From NCBI GenBank assembly GCA_022606135.1, contig JABYQN010000001.1, forward strand, positions 1,240,001-1,304,000: a DNA stretch of 64,000 nt, written 5' to 3'. Shown piece by piece: positions 36,624 to 47,920 of this stretch. This DNA comes from Fomes fomentarius. Taxonomy: Eukaryota; Basidiomycota; Agaricomycetes; Polyporales; Polyporaceae. The stretch's first letter is position 1. The number at the start of each line of letters is the position of its first letter. A program made the position numbers and the translations under genes. Below the pieces are notes generated by a model. That model ran no database searches. It saw only the letters and a program-made list of their open reading frames with translations, and was not told the origin of the DNA.

Positions 36624-37873
36624 ATGCCTTGCAACACTTCCAATACCCTGTTGACCAGCTCTCTCCTCGGTTTTGCCGGTGGAGATGAGACTCTTCATGC
36701 TCACAAGGTCGCAATGGTTGAGGGGCGTGGACGCCTGCCGGCCCTCTACAATTCTCCGGGAAGCTATGGTGCTGGGAAAGGTTACCTCTCGCTTTCCCAG
36801 GCCCAAGTATGGGACGGTCTCTATCCGGGCGTTACCGCCGAACCCACCGCTCTTACCTCCACCACAGAAACCACCCACGGCCCGAAGTACACCGCGACCT
36901 TTTCCGGGACAGTCATGAACACCACGGGTCCCATTGCTAAGCTCCTCATGGAACACGCGAGGAGTTTGCAGACCCACGTTGTCGAGGGACGCGTGACTAC
37001 ACCTTTTTCTGTTACGATCGTTGAGCTTCCTGGCGCCCCGATAGCGAGGAACACCCTGTAGCGAGGGCCCGCGCCCCAGTCATTATCCCTGTCGCCGTCA
37101 GCGCCGCATCTGCTGCTGCATGTGGTGTCATTGGTGATTGGCCGGCGTTCGCCTTGATCGTGCTTGGGATGTTGGCGAACGGAGCAGCGTCCTCCTTCCT
37201 TCAAGGCGGAGATCTCACATTCACCCGACCCGCAAGCACTCCCGGCGTGCCCGCCGGAGATGGTTATCTCGAATCAGGAACAGAGATGGTTGTGTTGAAG
37301 GGCTCTGAGAGTGCCGTCGCTTCCGTCACTCGCGGACGCTTTACCCTCCGGTTCAAGGACGAGAGCGCGCTCAAGCGTGTTGGCTGGGGTGGCAAAGTTT
37401 TGACTTTCCAATGCTTCGCGCAACTCATCTTCGTTCCATTCGGAAGCTTCTTCGGACAACTCTTTTTCCTATTCTCCATGGCGGTTTCATGGATCTACAA
37501 CGCGTACGTCGCATCCCAGGAAAAGGAAGCATCCAAACGACTTGTTCTTGAGGACCTCCTGAAGGCGCCGAACATGAAGCGCTACAGCCTTGGAACAAGG
37601 ACGACTGCCGTAGTTTTCTTGATGCAGGTGTTGAAGCCAAACAACGTTGAGGAACAGCTCGCTGCGCTTCTCCCCAACAACACGCCTGTCTGGAAGACCT
37701 GGCGCCAGACTGTCGCGCGCAGACTACAGGAGGAGAAGCCTACTTTTGCGGATGCCCACCTCCACTCCGCTTCGACGTTCACCACCGAGGAGACCAAATT
37801 GTTGGGCACGCTCTTTGGGGATGCGCAGGCAGCGGTTGACGCCTACGCGAAGTTTTCTCGCTCGAAGTACTGA
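36624..37873 (+). CDS. Membrane-protein family, tandem copy 1 (apparent frameshift)
   Basis: First of three paralogues; family unknown to me. ATG 36624 is chosen by alignment with copies 2 and 3, which share LYNSPGSY, VWDGLYPGV, GPKY, SGTVMN, VTRGRF, FGQ and AVSWIYNAY. It has a soluble N-terminal half, then hydrophobic segments near IIPVAVSAASAAACGVIGDW, FALIVLGMLANGAASS, LTFQCFAQLIFVPF and LFFLFSMAVSWIY, and ends FSRSKY. The frame breaks at 37036-37039: the first part stops at TAG 37060-37062, while the continuing frame stays open for over 800 bp and aligns with copies 2 and 3. One missing C would explain this. Either the assembly lost a base or the copy is freshly broken. An 8-bp tandem duplication spans the stop codon (37864-37879). 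Confidence 0.65.
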
Positions 37874-40069
37874 AGTACTGGGTGAAAATGATGTACGATT
37901 GCGCACTATACCCTCCCAAGTATGATACCCACCCTTACTCATACTCGTAGATCATAATCCGTGGACAAGAGACAGTATCTTGAGGTGCGTCCATTGTACG
38001 ACATGTAGCCCTGAGATAGGATTGTGCGTTTCGACGTTCTACCTGTATCCGAATTCTGTGAGCTGTTTCCAACTCCTTAGACTTGGAGGACCTCCTCTAG
38101 CCTGACCTCACTTCATACCTTACTTGATTTCATTGTACCATTGTGTTCTTGACCGAAGCTGCGTCCGAATCCTGATGATTGGCCTTGTGTATGCTCTCCC
38201 CTCTCCTTGCTTGCGCTGACTCAATCAGTGTGCAACAAGGTGTTACGTCGTACTCCCATTTCTGCCAGTGTCGCGTAATATGTACTCCCATTCCTGTCGC
38301 GTTGTATTCTCGAAATGCTATCCGTTCTTCACCTAACACCTAGAGTGCGCAACCGACGGAAGCATGAGATCAAGGATTGGACGTTGCTATTGGATCTATG
38401 TAAATACACTTGACCTGGTGCTTCTCAGACTACGCCAACCTTACACCATCTGTTTCAGCAGCGTGCCTCCTCGTCGGCGGGTTGGTCTCATGGCAATAGG
38501 TCTGCCGATGGTGACCGGCTCAGCGATTATGTATGTACCGAAACAACTTCGACAAGCCCGCACCCACTCTCGCCCAGCTCTGTTACGGGACGATGGGCCA
38601 CGCCGTTCGGGTTGGGACGCAACTTCCTGTAGATATATAGCCCCGCGATGTCCTCGCTGCAACCTCGACATCGGCATTGCAGGGTCCCTCGGATGCGACG
38701 TTGGCGCCGTCTACACGACTGCGGGCGGAAGTGGCCCATGGTAAGTTGCCCCCCGCTTAATGTGCGTCGATTTCCTGCCATGTCTGCAGCTGCCTCCCCA
38801 TGCATATCACATTTCTTTCGTATATTGCCCTTGTGTGTTGCAACCGATCATCCCTTTGCGCCCAAAGGTCCATTGACTCGTGAGCGCTTCAGCGGTCCTT
38901 GAAACCAGTCCGCAGAGAATTTGATCGCTTATCATCAGTAGGGTGACACGTCACTTGCACTAGGCTCCCGATTGAAGACGTCGCTACTGAACCCCAACCT
39001 TTGTGTCTTCAACCAATTCTAGAAAGAAGAGACCGACACATCGAGAACTACTGTTCTTCTGACGGCCAAAGTATTAAGGGTAGGTGGAATGCATTGTGTA
39101 TCCTGTGCTCGATATCCGCTCACGGCTACGTATTCAAGCTAGTTATTGCCTCGCCCACGGCCCGTAACAGTGCCCTGGTGTTGTGTGCGGCGTCAGCGAC
39201 TCGACATTGGGCTCATCGTGGTTCGTCGGAGTACATCGGTAATGTTGGACGGCCAACGCAACCTTAGCTACCGGTGGTCTAAACGATCTTCATTGTGCTT
39301 GTGCGTGCAGTGAGCGCGTCTCGCAAGCCCGGGGCGGCCCACTCAATGGCAGTGAGAAATACGAATCGAGAAGCCCAGAAGGTGCCCACAAAGCACTGCA
39401 GCAAAGGACCGCTGGCGGTATAAGCTCATGCCAAGCGGTAACTTCGGGATTCAACATACTACGACTACTAGTACCCCCCTGCCTGCCACTGGCACCGATG
39501 TGGACCTTGTACGTAGTCAACTTTCAGCCCATTGTTCAGTCTTCAGGTACGAGTGTTGTGCGAGAAATTTTAAGCCGGACACCACAGCCGCTGACTGCAT
39601 GCTGGCCCTGCCAGATAGCGCGAGGACCGAACAAAGCACACTTTCCTAGTATCTGTGCGCTTCTCTCCAATGACAGAACAACGGAATCGGATTACTTGTT
39701 CACGTACGGGGTGTTCCCACGCACCTTGTTCTCTCGCACTGCTACACCGCCCGCTGTTCAAAAGGCGTACCCTTCCCTGCTGCGGCAGAAGAATACAACA
39801 TCGCATTCCATCGATAATGTGATGCGGCTATGCTGAACCCCGAATCTTCCGCGAATTTGACGGAAGGGCGCAGCCAAGATGCGTCCACAATCGCGCCCAT
39901 GCCTTGAACAAACGAGAAGCAAAAACATGAGGCCCGCTCAACAGCGCTAGTGCTTCCTATATACCTGCTGGTCCTCATCGCCCAGTGCATTCGCCCCCCC
40001 CAGTTTTCTCGAGCTAGATTCACGAGTTCACGCCCCGACACCCACTCTTGCACGCATACCCCTCCTGCC
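37874..40069. other. Region between array copies 1 and 2
   Basis: About 2.2 kb with no intact gene. It contains a short run resembling the N-terminus of copies 2 and 3 (listed separately) and, at 39958-39963, a TATATA about 110 bp upstream of copy 2. Other ORFs here have no support. Confidence 0.4.
38655..38744 (+). pseudogene. Relic of a fourth array copy (N-terminal fragment)
   Basis: The frame ending at a TAA at 38742-38744 reads CNLDIGIAGSLGCDVGAVY. This lines up with NLDISGVAGFFGGDVAVS at the N-terminus of copies 2 and 3: ten identities over about 18 positions with one gap, same strand, lying between copies 1 and 2. The rest of the gene is not recognisable. Decay of a former tandem copy is my inference; chance similarity is not excluded. 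Confidence 0.35.
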
Positions 40070-41618
40070 ATGTTCATACCCAACGAGCACATCCCGTTAC
40101 GCCAATCCGACATCAATCTTGACATCTCCGGCGTAGCCGGTTTTTTCGGCGGTGATGTCGCCGTCTCCGCCATGGCCACGGTCCATATCTACAAAGGGAG
40201 ACGATGGCTCGGATGGTACAACTCCCCCGGTAGTTACGAAATCGCGAAGCGCTATGGCCAGCTTGCCAGAGCTCGCATCTGGGGCGGTCTCTATCCTGGT
40301 GTCCCCGTCGATCCCGCTGCACTCTTCGAGTTGGACGGGACAGTGGGTCCTAGGTATCGCGCGGTCCAGTCTGGCACTATCATGGCGAAGACGGGTCACC
40401 TGGCGCATCTTCTGCTCAAGGAATGCAAGGAGATCACAGAGCAGGACTGGAAACGGCCAAAGGGGGTTCGCGAGACTTCGCCAGTCTTCGTCACCGTCGC
40501 CGACCTGCACTATATCCCTGACACAAAGTCTGAACCACACAACGCTAGATTTTCCAGCTACCTCGCCGCAATCCCGATATTGGCCTCCGCAGCCACAGCC
40601 GTCTCATGTGCAATGGCACAGGATTGGCTCTGCTTCTCCATGATCGTCCTCGGCATGTATTGCAGCGGGGTGTCCTGCTGGATCATCGGGAGGGGCGTCT
40701 TCACTTTCGAACACCCGAAAGCCGCTGATGGTGCACCTCCGGGTGACGGCATATTGGAGGGCAGCAGCAACATAGTGATCCTCCAAGGAAAGGAGGATGC
40801 TGTCAACGCCGTCACCAGGGGCAAATTCTCCCTGAACTACAAGAGCGATCCTTCGTACCACGACATTGGCATTTCCTCCATGCTCCTTACTGCGCAATTC
40901 CTTGTGCAGCTGCTCGTCGTCCCGCAAGGAACGATCTTCGGTCAAGTCATGTTCTTGTGCTCGCTCGCCGTATCCTGGATATACAACTCGTATCTCTCGT
41001 CGCTGGACAAAGAGAGCATACAACGACGCATCCTCGTCGACCAGATACTCGAGAAGCCACTCATGCGGAAGTACAAGCTAGGAACGAGGACCACGATGGT
41101 CGTCTTCGTTTTGCTTGTCCTCTCGCAGTCGAAGGGCGTGGAGTTGGACACATTGCGAGACATCATGAACGAACTCCTTCCGAACGACACGCTCGTGTGG
41201 CGCGAATGGAAGAAGACCGTTCTCCAGGGTGTCAAACGCATCGCCGCCAGCGACGACGAGTTTGATGGTATGTTCATCTCCACTAGCGATCAGGGGAGCA
41301 ACTTCTCCGAGAAGGAAAGGAACCTGCTCTCGTCGCTCTACACCGACGCTCATGCAGCGTACGTTGCATTCATGGCGTATACGGAGTACGTACAGTTATC
41401 TCCGTCAGTTTGTGACGTCGCCGTCTAACATGGTGATCTCAACTGCAGAGTGTGCAAAGACTCGGCCGATGACCAGGGACCCACTCGCGCCAACTCCGAG
41501 GCGAGGATGCTCGAGGAGAAGGATGAGGCGGCAACGTATGTGCATACCTTTTTTCTGTCGCCCGCGCAGGAGTCCTAATGGCTCCAACTTGCGTCGCAGG
41601 GACATTCTGGCGGCTTGA
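40070..41618 (+). CDS. Membrane-protein family, tandem copy 2
   Basis: Intact paralogue of about 473 residues; family unknown. ATG 40070 is aligned with copy 3; the longer frame from 39950 would start inside the TATA region. The N-terminal half of about 165 residues is soluble-looking (NLDISGVAGFFGGDVAVSA, RRWLGWYNSPGSYEIAKRY, GGLYPGV). Hydrophobic segments follow near LAAIPILASAATAVSCAMA, CFSMIVLGMYCSGVSCWII, MLLTAQFLVQLLVV, VMFLCSLAVSWIY and TTMVVFVLLVL. The main exon ends at 41385 with donor GTACGT in phase 2. Splicing to 41449-41535 and then 41600-41618 adds an acidic tail (SEARMLEEKDEAA) ending DILAA. Without splicing the frame would end at 41428. No catalytic motif was recognised. Confidence 0.75.
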
Positions 41619-42069
41619 CTGAGATTCAAGTTGGGGATGGATGTTGCGTACAATGACTTGTGTGGTGTTCGCGGGACGGGTTGCTGATGTTTCGAATCGC
41701 CGTATTGAATGTTGTGTACTTATAAGATGCATCCTGGTTGTAATAGTAGTTGTCACGAGCCGAATAATGTACGAGTGTCTCGGAGTGCGGAGGGGACGGG
41801 AGCAAACAGTTGCAACTTCCATTAATTGAGGATATCGATCGATCAGTATCCCACGCTGACAACGGAGGGCGGTGGCGGTGCGCGCTAGACAATGGACTGA
41901 TCGAAATTGGTCGAAATATTTGGCTGGGCGACTGTAGACAACATGCGTCTTTCGGCAGTGCTCTCCTCCACTTACAACAAACACGACCTTCTATGACACC
42001 CTCGCTTGTCCCGCAGCCTCCTCTACCTCTCACCACTACCTCAACGACCTCTGAACGACCCCGACGCTC
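41619..42069. other. Spacer between array copies 2 and 3
   Basis: 451 bp holding the end of copy 2 and the promoter of copy 3. It is not obviously similar to the upstream region of copy 2, so the duplications do not seem to include promoters. No other gene was seen. Confidence 0.35.
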
Positions 42070-43435
42070 ATGACGATACCCCAAATACCCCTCAGTACCT
42101 CTGATCTCAATCTCGACATCTCCGGAGTCGCAGGTTTTTTTGGTGGAGATGTTGCTGTTTCCGCAATGGGGACTGTTCACGTCTACCGGGGGAGGAAATG
42201 GCTGGGATGGTATAACTCACCTGGGAGTTACGAGATTGCGAAACGGTATGGTCAGCTCGGTACCTCTCGCTTCTGGGACGGCCTTTATCCTGGAATCAAC
42301 GTCGATCCCGCAGTTCTTTTTGAGATGGACGGGAGGAGCGGGCCCAAATATCGCGCAGTACACTCAGGTACCGTCATGAACAAGACCGGACACCTAGCCC
42401 ACCTCTTCGTCCAAGAGTGCAGGGACATTCCCAGCGGTCACGGGTTGGAAGAGACACGAGTGACTACTCCCGTGTTTGTAACCGTCGCCGATCTTCAACA
42501 CCAGCCTTTGCGCGAAGAGCATCCGCGACTCTACCGCGACTCTACTGGACTCCTCGCCATCATACCTATTTCCGCTTCCCTCGTTACTGCCGTCGCTTGC
42601 GCTGTGTTCCAAGACTGGTTCTCCTTCTCCATGATTGTCCTCGGCATGATCAGCAGTGGGATTTCCTGCCTCGTGATCGGTACGGGAGTCTTCACCTTCA
42701 CTCACCCTGTGCCTGCGCTTGGTGCTCCGGACGGCGACGGCGTCCTCGAGGGCGGAAGCGATACCATTGTGGTGTTGAAGGGCCAAGAGGGTGCCGTCAA
42801 CCCGCTCACTAGAGGTCGCTTCTCCCTCAAATACTCGAGCGAGCCACAGTTTCACAACATTGGGTTGTCCTCTATGCTCCTCACGATTCAATTCCTCGCG
42901 CAGCTTTTGATCGTCCCCCAAGGCGAGATATTCGGTCAAATCATGTTTCTTACCTCCTTAGCGGTCTCCTGGTGCTACAATTCGTACCTCGCGTCACTAG
43001 ACAAGGAAAGCATCCAGCGAGACATTCTCGTCCAGCAGGTGCTCCGTTCCCCTCGGATGCGGAAGTATAAGCTCGGGACAAGGACTATCATGGTCGTCTT
43101 CGTCCTGCTGGTGCTCTCACCCGCGGACGATGAGGCGCTTCGGAAGGTTCTGGACGACCTCCTGCCTAATGAGACCCGCGTGTGGCATCTCTGGAAGGAT
43201 ATGGTCTTGCACAGGATCTGCATACTCCACCAGGACAGACTGGCTGCTGCAGAGGCGTTCGACTTTGACATGTCGGGCACTGATGGGTTTAACGAAGGCG
43301 ATCGTACTCTGTTGAAAACCCTCTACAATGATGCTCGAACTGCATACCGAGCATATCTAGAGTACGTCTGTCTCTCCACATTCGATAGAAGTCGTATAAT
43401 TTACCCATTGAACCAGGTTGTATATCAAAGGGTAG
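42070..43435 (+). CDS. Membrane-protein family, tandem copy 3
   Basis: Intact paralogue closest to copy 2, about 436 residues when the last intron is removed. The exon ends at 43361 with the same phase-2 GTACGT donor after an aligned Glu as in copy 2. The intron 43362-43416 leads to a six-codon end (LYIKG). Unspliced, the frame would run to 43500. Shared blocks are RKWLGWYNSPGSYEIAKRYG, FWDGLYPGI, YRAVHSGTVMNKTGHLAHL, the paired hydrophobic segments around IIPISASLVTAVACAVF and FSMIVLGMISSGISCLVI, GQIMFLTSLAVSWCYNSYL, DKESIQR and MRKYKLGTRTIMVVFVLLVL. The conserved basic segment between the last hydrophobic stretches suggests a fixed cytosolic side. Function is unknown. Confidence 0.77.
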
Positions 43436-44035
43436 GAAATGTCTCGTGCACACTTGGGGCGCCATGGCTCACGCTGCCCAACCAGGCCTTCAAATTCTGA
43501 CTGGAAGCCACCGCCTTCTCGTAGCGACGTGAACCTTGCTGTGCTGCGTAACAACATATCGGAGGCCGCTGAGTGTTGAGACGTACGTCCCCCATGCTAA
43601 GCTGGACATACTTACGTGCTCATGTAGGCAACAGATCTTCACCCCTCTATCTCATCGAACACTCTATCTTCTTGACTTCCAACACTCTCCCATCTCATAT
43701 CATTGACGAACTCTGCGGCTACTACCATTCTGGATATCTGCAAACTTGATTGACATGCATCACACGCTTCCCATTGTATACAGTCTCTCCAACTAGAAGC
43801 TTGGTGTATCTTCTGCTTTGTATCCTTGCTTTCAATATATGTATCATCGCCCTAGTTCAGTGCTCGCGACTACGACTAGTACACACCTATTAGTAGGGTT
43901 ACTTACTTATCGATATCACCCGTAGTGACGGTTCCAAGTAAAAGCTTTTTGAATCCGCGTGACGTCACAATAGTACGCGTGACATGCGAGGCGACACACG
44001 TTGAGCTAGCGCTGAGGCCCTTCTCGCTCTGCATC
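43436..44035. promoter_or_regulatory. Spacer and promoter of the ING-type gene
   Basis: 600 bp between array copy 3 and the PHD gene. Its right end contains a perfect TGACGTCA site (listed separately). No ORF of interest was seen. Confidence 0.4.
43960..43967. promoter_or_regulatory. CRE palindrome TGACGTCA
   Basis: Perfect 8-bp CREB/ATF-type palindrome, 69 bp upstream of the ING-type start codon. It is the binding site class of fungal bZIP factors. Occupancy is inferred. Confidence 0.45.
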
Positions 44036-45840
44036 ATGTCTACTCGCCGCCACAAACGACGCCGCGTCGAGAGGGAGACCGAACTTGTCTTTGAAGAGGC
44101 AGATACCTCACCTGCGCCCGACTTGCAGCTACAGGAGCTAGGCGAGGCTGCCACCGACTTGCCGCATCCTTCGGAAGCGCCGGACAAGGATATCGACGTT
44201 GAGGCATCAACGAAGGAGCAGGAGATCTGGGATGCATTCAGGGAGGAACAATACGAAAGTGCGTTTGTGTGCTGCCTTTTTTACGCGCTGCTATGTTGAT
44301 TGCACGAGGCGCGTCCAGTCCTTGAACAATTGCCTCTGTCGCTGCATCGCGTATTCACGCTGATACACGAACTGGACCAGCAAGCGCAAGGTATCTCTCC
44401 TTGAGGTCCTCTCAGTCAGTCGAAGTTGCTCACATTGCATAGAGCGTATATCCAATCTTACCCCTGCGATACTTAAGTACGTTTTCTTACGGAAGACACT
44501 AGCCGAGGCAGGCAAAGAACAAGGCGAGGCTACTCCTGCAAAAGAGCTCCCATCTACCTCTGGAGAACACCAGACAGAATCGCAGAACGCGGATACTAAC
44601 GGTATTGGCGAGCTATCGAATGGTAGCTCGCTCTCCCCACCTCCCGCATCTACACCGGGACCCCCCTCCGTCTCCACGAGAAGTCGCACGACACCCAATC
44701 CCCCAAATCCCTCGCTGCCATCGTAGAGTCATCTGACTCCACGCGCGAGCTCCTCATCAGTATCGCCCAGTCTGCAGAAGAGGTTTCGCGCGCGTCGAAC
44801 GAGAAATACCACCTCGCGCGACATGTGTATGACCTAGTAAGCACCCAGTCACCTCTCGCGCCCGAGTCCCGTCAAGTACATGCGTTCCAACGATTGTCCC
44901 TTTCCGTCACCATAGGTTGACAGGCACATCCGCGACCTGGACCGCGCCATCAAGGAGCAGGAGGCGTCCATATCCCTTGGCCTCCGTCCCGGCACCCACC
45001 CCGCGTCCATCACACTCCCCGAACTCATCATCCCCAAAGCGAACCGCAACAGGATCATGACTAGCCCTCCTCCAATCACACTTGAAGATCCCATAGAAGA
45101 TCTAATTGTCACTGAGCCTGTTAGCGATCCGCCAGTGGAGGAGGTAGGGAAAGTCACTGCGCCCGTGGAAGAAGAGACAGCAGAACCAGAAGCAGTCCCC
45201 AGTCGGGCGGCAGAAGAGCAAGAGGAGGACATCGAAATCATCGAGATTGTCGACGAGCCAGAGCCGGACTCTGAGCCACCGGTGGAAGTGGTCGAGCCTC
45301 CGCCAGTTGTCGAGGAGCGGAAAGGGAGGAAGAGGCGGAAGTCTGCTCGTGCCCGTGCTGCAGCAGGCGAAGATGACTTTCCACCGCAGGCGGTAAAGCG
45401 CGCGCAGCGGCAACAATCAGCACCTGAGCCGGAACCAGAGGAGGAAGTCCAACCTGAGAACCAACCACCCCTAACGCTGAGGATCCCTGCTCAAACAAAT
45501 CTTGCACCCCAGATACCCGAGAGCGAGATGCCAGACCCAGACGAGCCGCGCTATTGTTTCTGTAATCAAGTCTCGTACGGCGAGGTACGTGCGTTGGTAT
45601 ATCATCAGTAACACACCTGGAAATTGGTTCCTTCCTGCAGATGATCGCGTGCGACAACCCCGAGTGCACGAGAGAATGGGTGAGTTCATTTGCAAACAGT
45701 GTCGGTTTGTACGTTCTCACCACAAGCTCCAGTTCCACATGGGTTGTGTGGGTTTGACTAGGATACCGAAAGGAAAGTGGTATTGCCGCGATTGCGCTGA
45801 TGTCATGAAGAAACGCAAAGGAAAGAGAAGACATCGCTAG
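44036..45840 (+). CDS. ING-type PHD finger protein
   Basis: Nuclear reader of methylated histone H3 expected in a histone acetyltransferase or deacetylase complex. ATG 44036 starts a basic tail (MSTRRHKRRRVERE). The N-terminal ING helical part is split over small exons (EQEIWDAFREEQYE, LPLSLHRVFTLIHELDQQA). A linker rich in Ser, Pro and acidic residues with KGRKRRKSARARA follows. The C-terminal PHD finger is typical of ING proteins: [20 protein letters not shown], then an intron, then FHMGCVGL, KGKWYCRDC and a Lys/Arg tail. The eight zinc ligands in Cys4-His-Cys3 order are present. It is longer than yeast Yng2/Pho23 because of the linker. Which complex it joins cannot be decided here. Confidence 0.88.
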
Positions 45841-46007
45841 CAATCGTTCTCTCCGATTGTTCCCTTCCATCGTTTGCTTATGCGGATTCGTGCGGGTTTA
45901 TGGGACTTGGTTGTGCATATACAAATATGGGTATGGCTGTATAGTAATACACTGATGATCTAATGCTCTGCTATTACAACGATCCAAGACGTTACAAGGA
46001 CCCAAGA

Positions 46008-47783
46008 TCAAGTACTCCGAACCTGCATGCCAAGTTTGTTTGCAAGAGTCTCCATGTAGACCTCTGCAGGATATGTCAACGCATATATGTTGATTTGAGA
46101 AAGCTGACATACCCGTCTCATGCCGGAGCTTCCAATACTCAGTGAGAAGTTCGTTCAATTCAGCTTGACTCGTCTTCATGTGGTCAGCCATCTGGCGAAC
46201 CTTTCAGCACACGAGCACACGACACATGTAGAGTTCTCACCTTGCGCTCGATCTCGTCTGCTTCAGCGCGCAGTTCCTCTACTTGACGGTCGTTATCTCG
46301 TCGCTCCACGGACATTTCCTCGTACTCGCGCTGCAACCGCTCGATCGTCTGCTGGCTTGCAAGACGCTTGTCTTCGACATGCCGCTGCGCACGCTCGAGC
46401 TTTTCCTGCGCGTTTGATAGCTGCTTGTGGACTCGCTGATCGTGGGGTACACATGCCATTTAGTTTCCGAGGCAGGCAGACGGATAAGGAAGAGAAGAAC
46501 GAACTTCGCGACGCATGACCAGTTCGGCACGCTCTCCATGCTTTCGGTCCAAGGTATCTCTCAAGTCGCCGAGCTCCTTTTGTGCTGCATCTAGAGCACG
46601 CACCTCCTTCTCGATCGTCTGCAGCTGCTCTACACACGACCGCACGTCCTGTGGCAGATGGCGTCAGGTGCGCATAATACCCCTGAATAGTTTAACAGCC
46701 TCGCCTTCTCGATGTTGAGTAGCGCGGCGATCTTGGTCTGGAGGTCTCGGGTCTTTGCCTCATTTGCGGCGACCGTGCGCTTGTCCTCAGCAGCGGTATT
46801 GCCCATGGTGTTGATATTGCGCTTAATACGTTCCGGGGACTGCACGATGCGGGAGCGTGTACGGTTGATGTTTTCGGTCGCCACGGACATCTCAGTAGTC
46901 ACTTTCTCCTGCGGACGGCATGCCAGTTGTTTGTGATCACCCGGGACCTAGTGAGAATTCCATGGCATACCTTCTCAGCAACGAGCGCAGCTTTCTCCTG
47001 CTTGAGATTCTCGATGTCCTGCAAGAAACCCATCTGACGCTCCTTGTAAGAGATGACCTGCTCCAGAAGGGCTGCATTCTCCTCTCGGAGGGTCTGGCAT
47101 TTGGGTTCATCTTCCGCCCTCTTGACTCTGTACCCGCGATCTGCATCACACATCTACAGCACGAAGGACGCTTAGGGACTCACTTGAATTCTGTCATCCT
47201 ATGCTCGAGCTCTACAATCTCCTCGCTGACCGCCTGACGCTCTTTGATCACAGCTGTTGACTGGTCTCTCAGGCGGTTAATGAAGGTCTCGCTCTGCTCT
47301 GAGAACTTGATGAAGTTGATGAAAGCGGAAAATATGCTCCGGGTGCGGTCAGGATCAGGGAAGTACAGGTCCTTGGAACTGAAGTCATTGATCTTCGCCG
47401 CATTGGCAAATCGCTGACTGTAGTAGCCTCAGCTCAGTTAAAGATATGTGGATGTGTGGACCGCTACGCACAAATGGTAGAGCATAAGGTTATGGACAAG
47501 AGCCTGAGAGTAGATTTCCTGGACCCCAGTCAGCTTGAATAGCTACGGAAAGGCCAATGCGACACACTGGATTTTCAGTCGTGGCTAGTGACTGTTCAAC
47601 GCTCTCCTGCAGGCTGTCCATAGTAATTCCGGTGACTTGTTCGAGACACGCGCTGTATACACCAAGCACGAAGTCGGAGGTCGGTCTGGAGACTTGTTCC
47701 GGGCTTATGGAGTATCCCCATCCACTGAATGCATCGACGATCTCCGCCGGAGACATAGACGGGAACCAAAACTTGCTGGACAT
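46008..47783 (-). CDS. NUF2: Kinetochore protein Nuf2
   Basis: Component of the Ndc80 complex, which links kinetochores to spindle microtubules. ATG 47783 gives MSSKFWFPSMSPAEIVDAFS with WGYSISPEQV, the Nuf2 calponin-homology start. LYFPDPDRTRSIFSAFINFI ends the globular head. The rest is almost continuous coiled coil (for example RLRDQSTAVIKERQAVSEEI, TLREENAALLEQVISYKERQ, QLQTIEKEVRALDAAQKE, RLQREYEEM). The last exon, joined by a GTATGT...CTGCAG intron, reads VYMETLANKLGMQVRST and ends at 46008. About nine short introns are present. It shares a 267-bp head-to-head promoter with the RecQ helicase. Confidence 0.92.
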
Positions 47784-47910
47784 CGCACGTTCGCGGTTTG
47801 TGGGTAACACAGAGCAAGGGGAACGGGAGTGGGGCAGCCGGCACAGACGCGACTCGCTGAGCGCGACCGTGTTTTGTTTATTTGGGACGCGGCGGTCAGG
47901 TGACCCATCA

Positions 47911-47920
47911 CGACGCGTCG
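47911..47920. promoter_or_regulatory. MluI cell-cycle box palindrome (NUF2/SGS1 promoter)
   Basis: CGACGCGTCG, a perfect 10-bp palindrome with the ACGCGT core bound by MBF (Swi6/Mbp1-type) in fungi. It lies almost exactly mid-way between the diverging NUF2 (47783) and SGS1 (48051) starts. Both genes act in S phase or mitosis, so shared G1/S control is inferred. Confidence 0.55.

Noticed and set aside
39742..40179. 145-codon minus-strand ORF
   Set aside because: Its first part is antisense to array copy 2 and the rest is promoter sequence; no domain.
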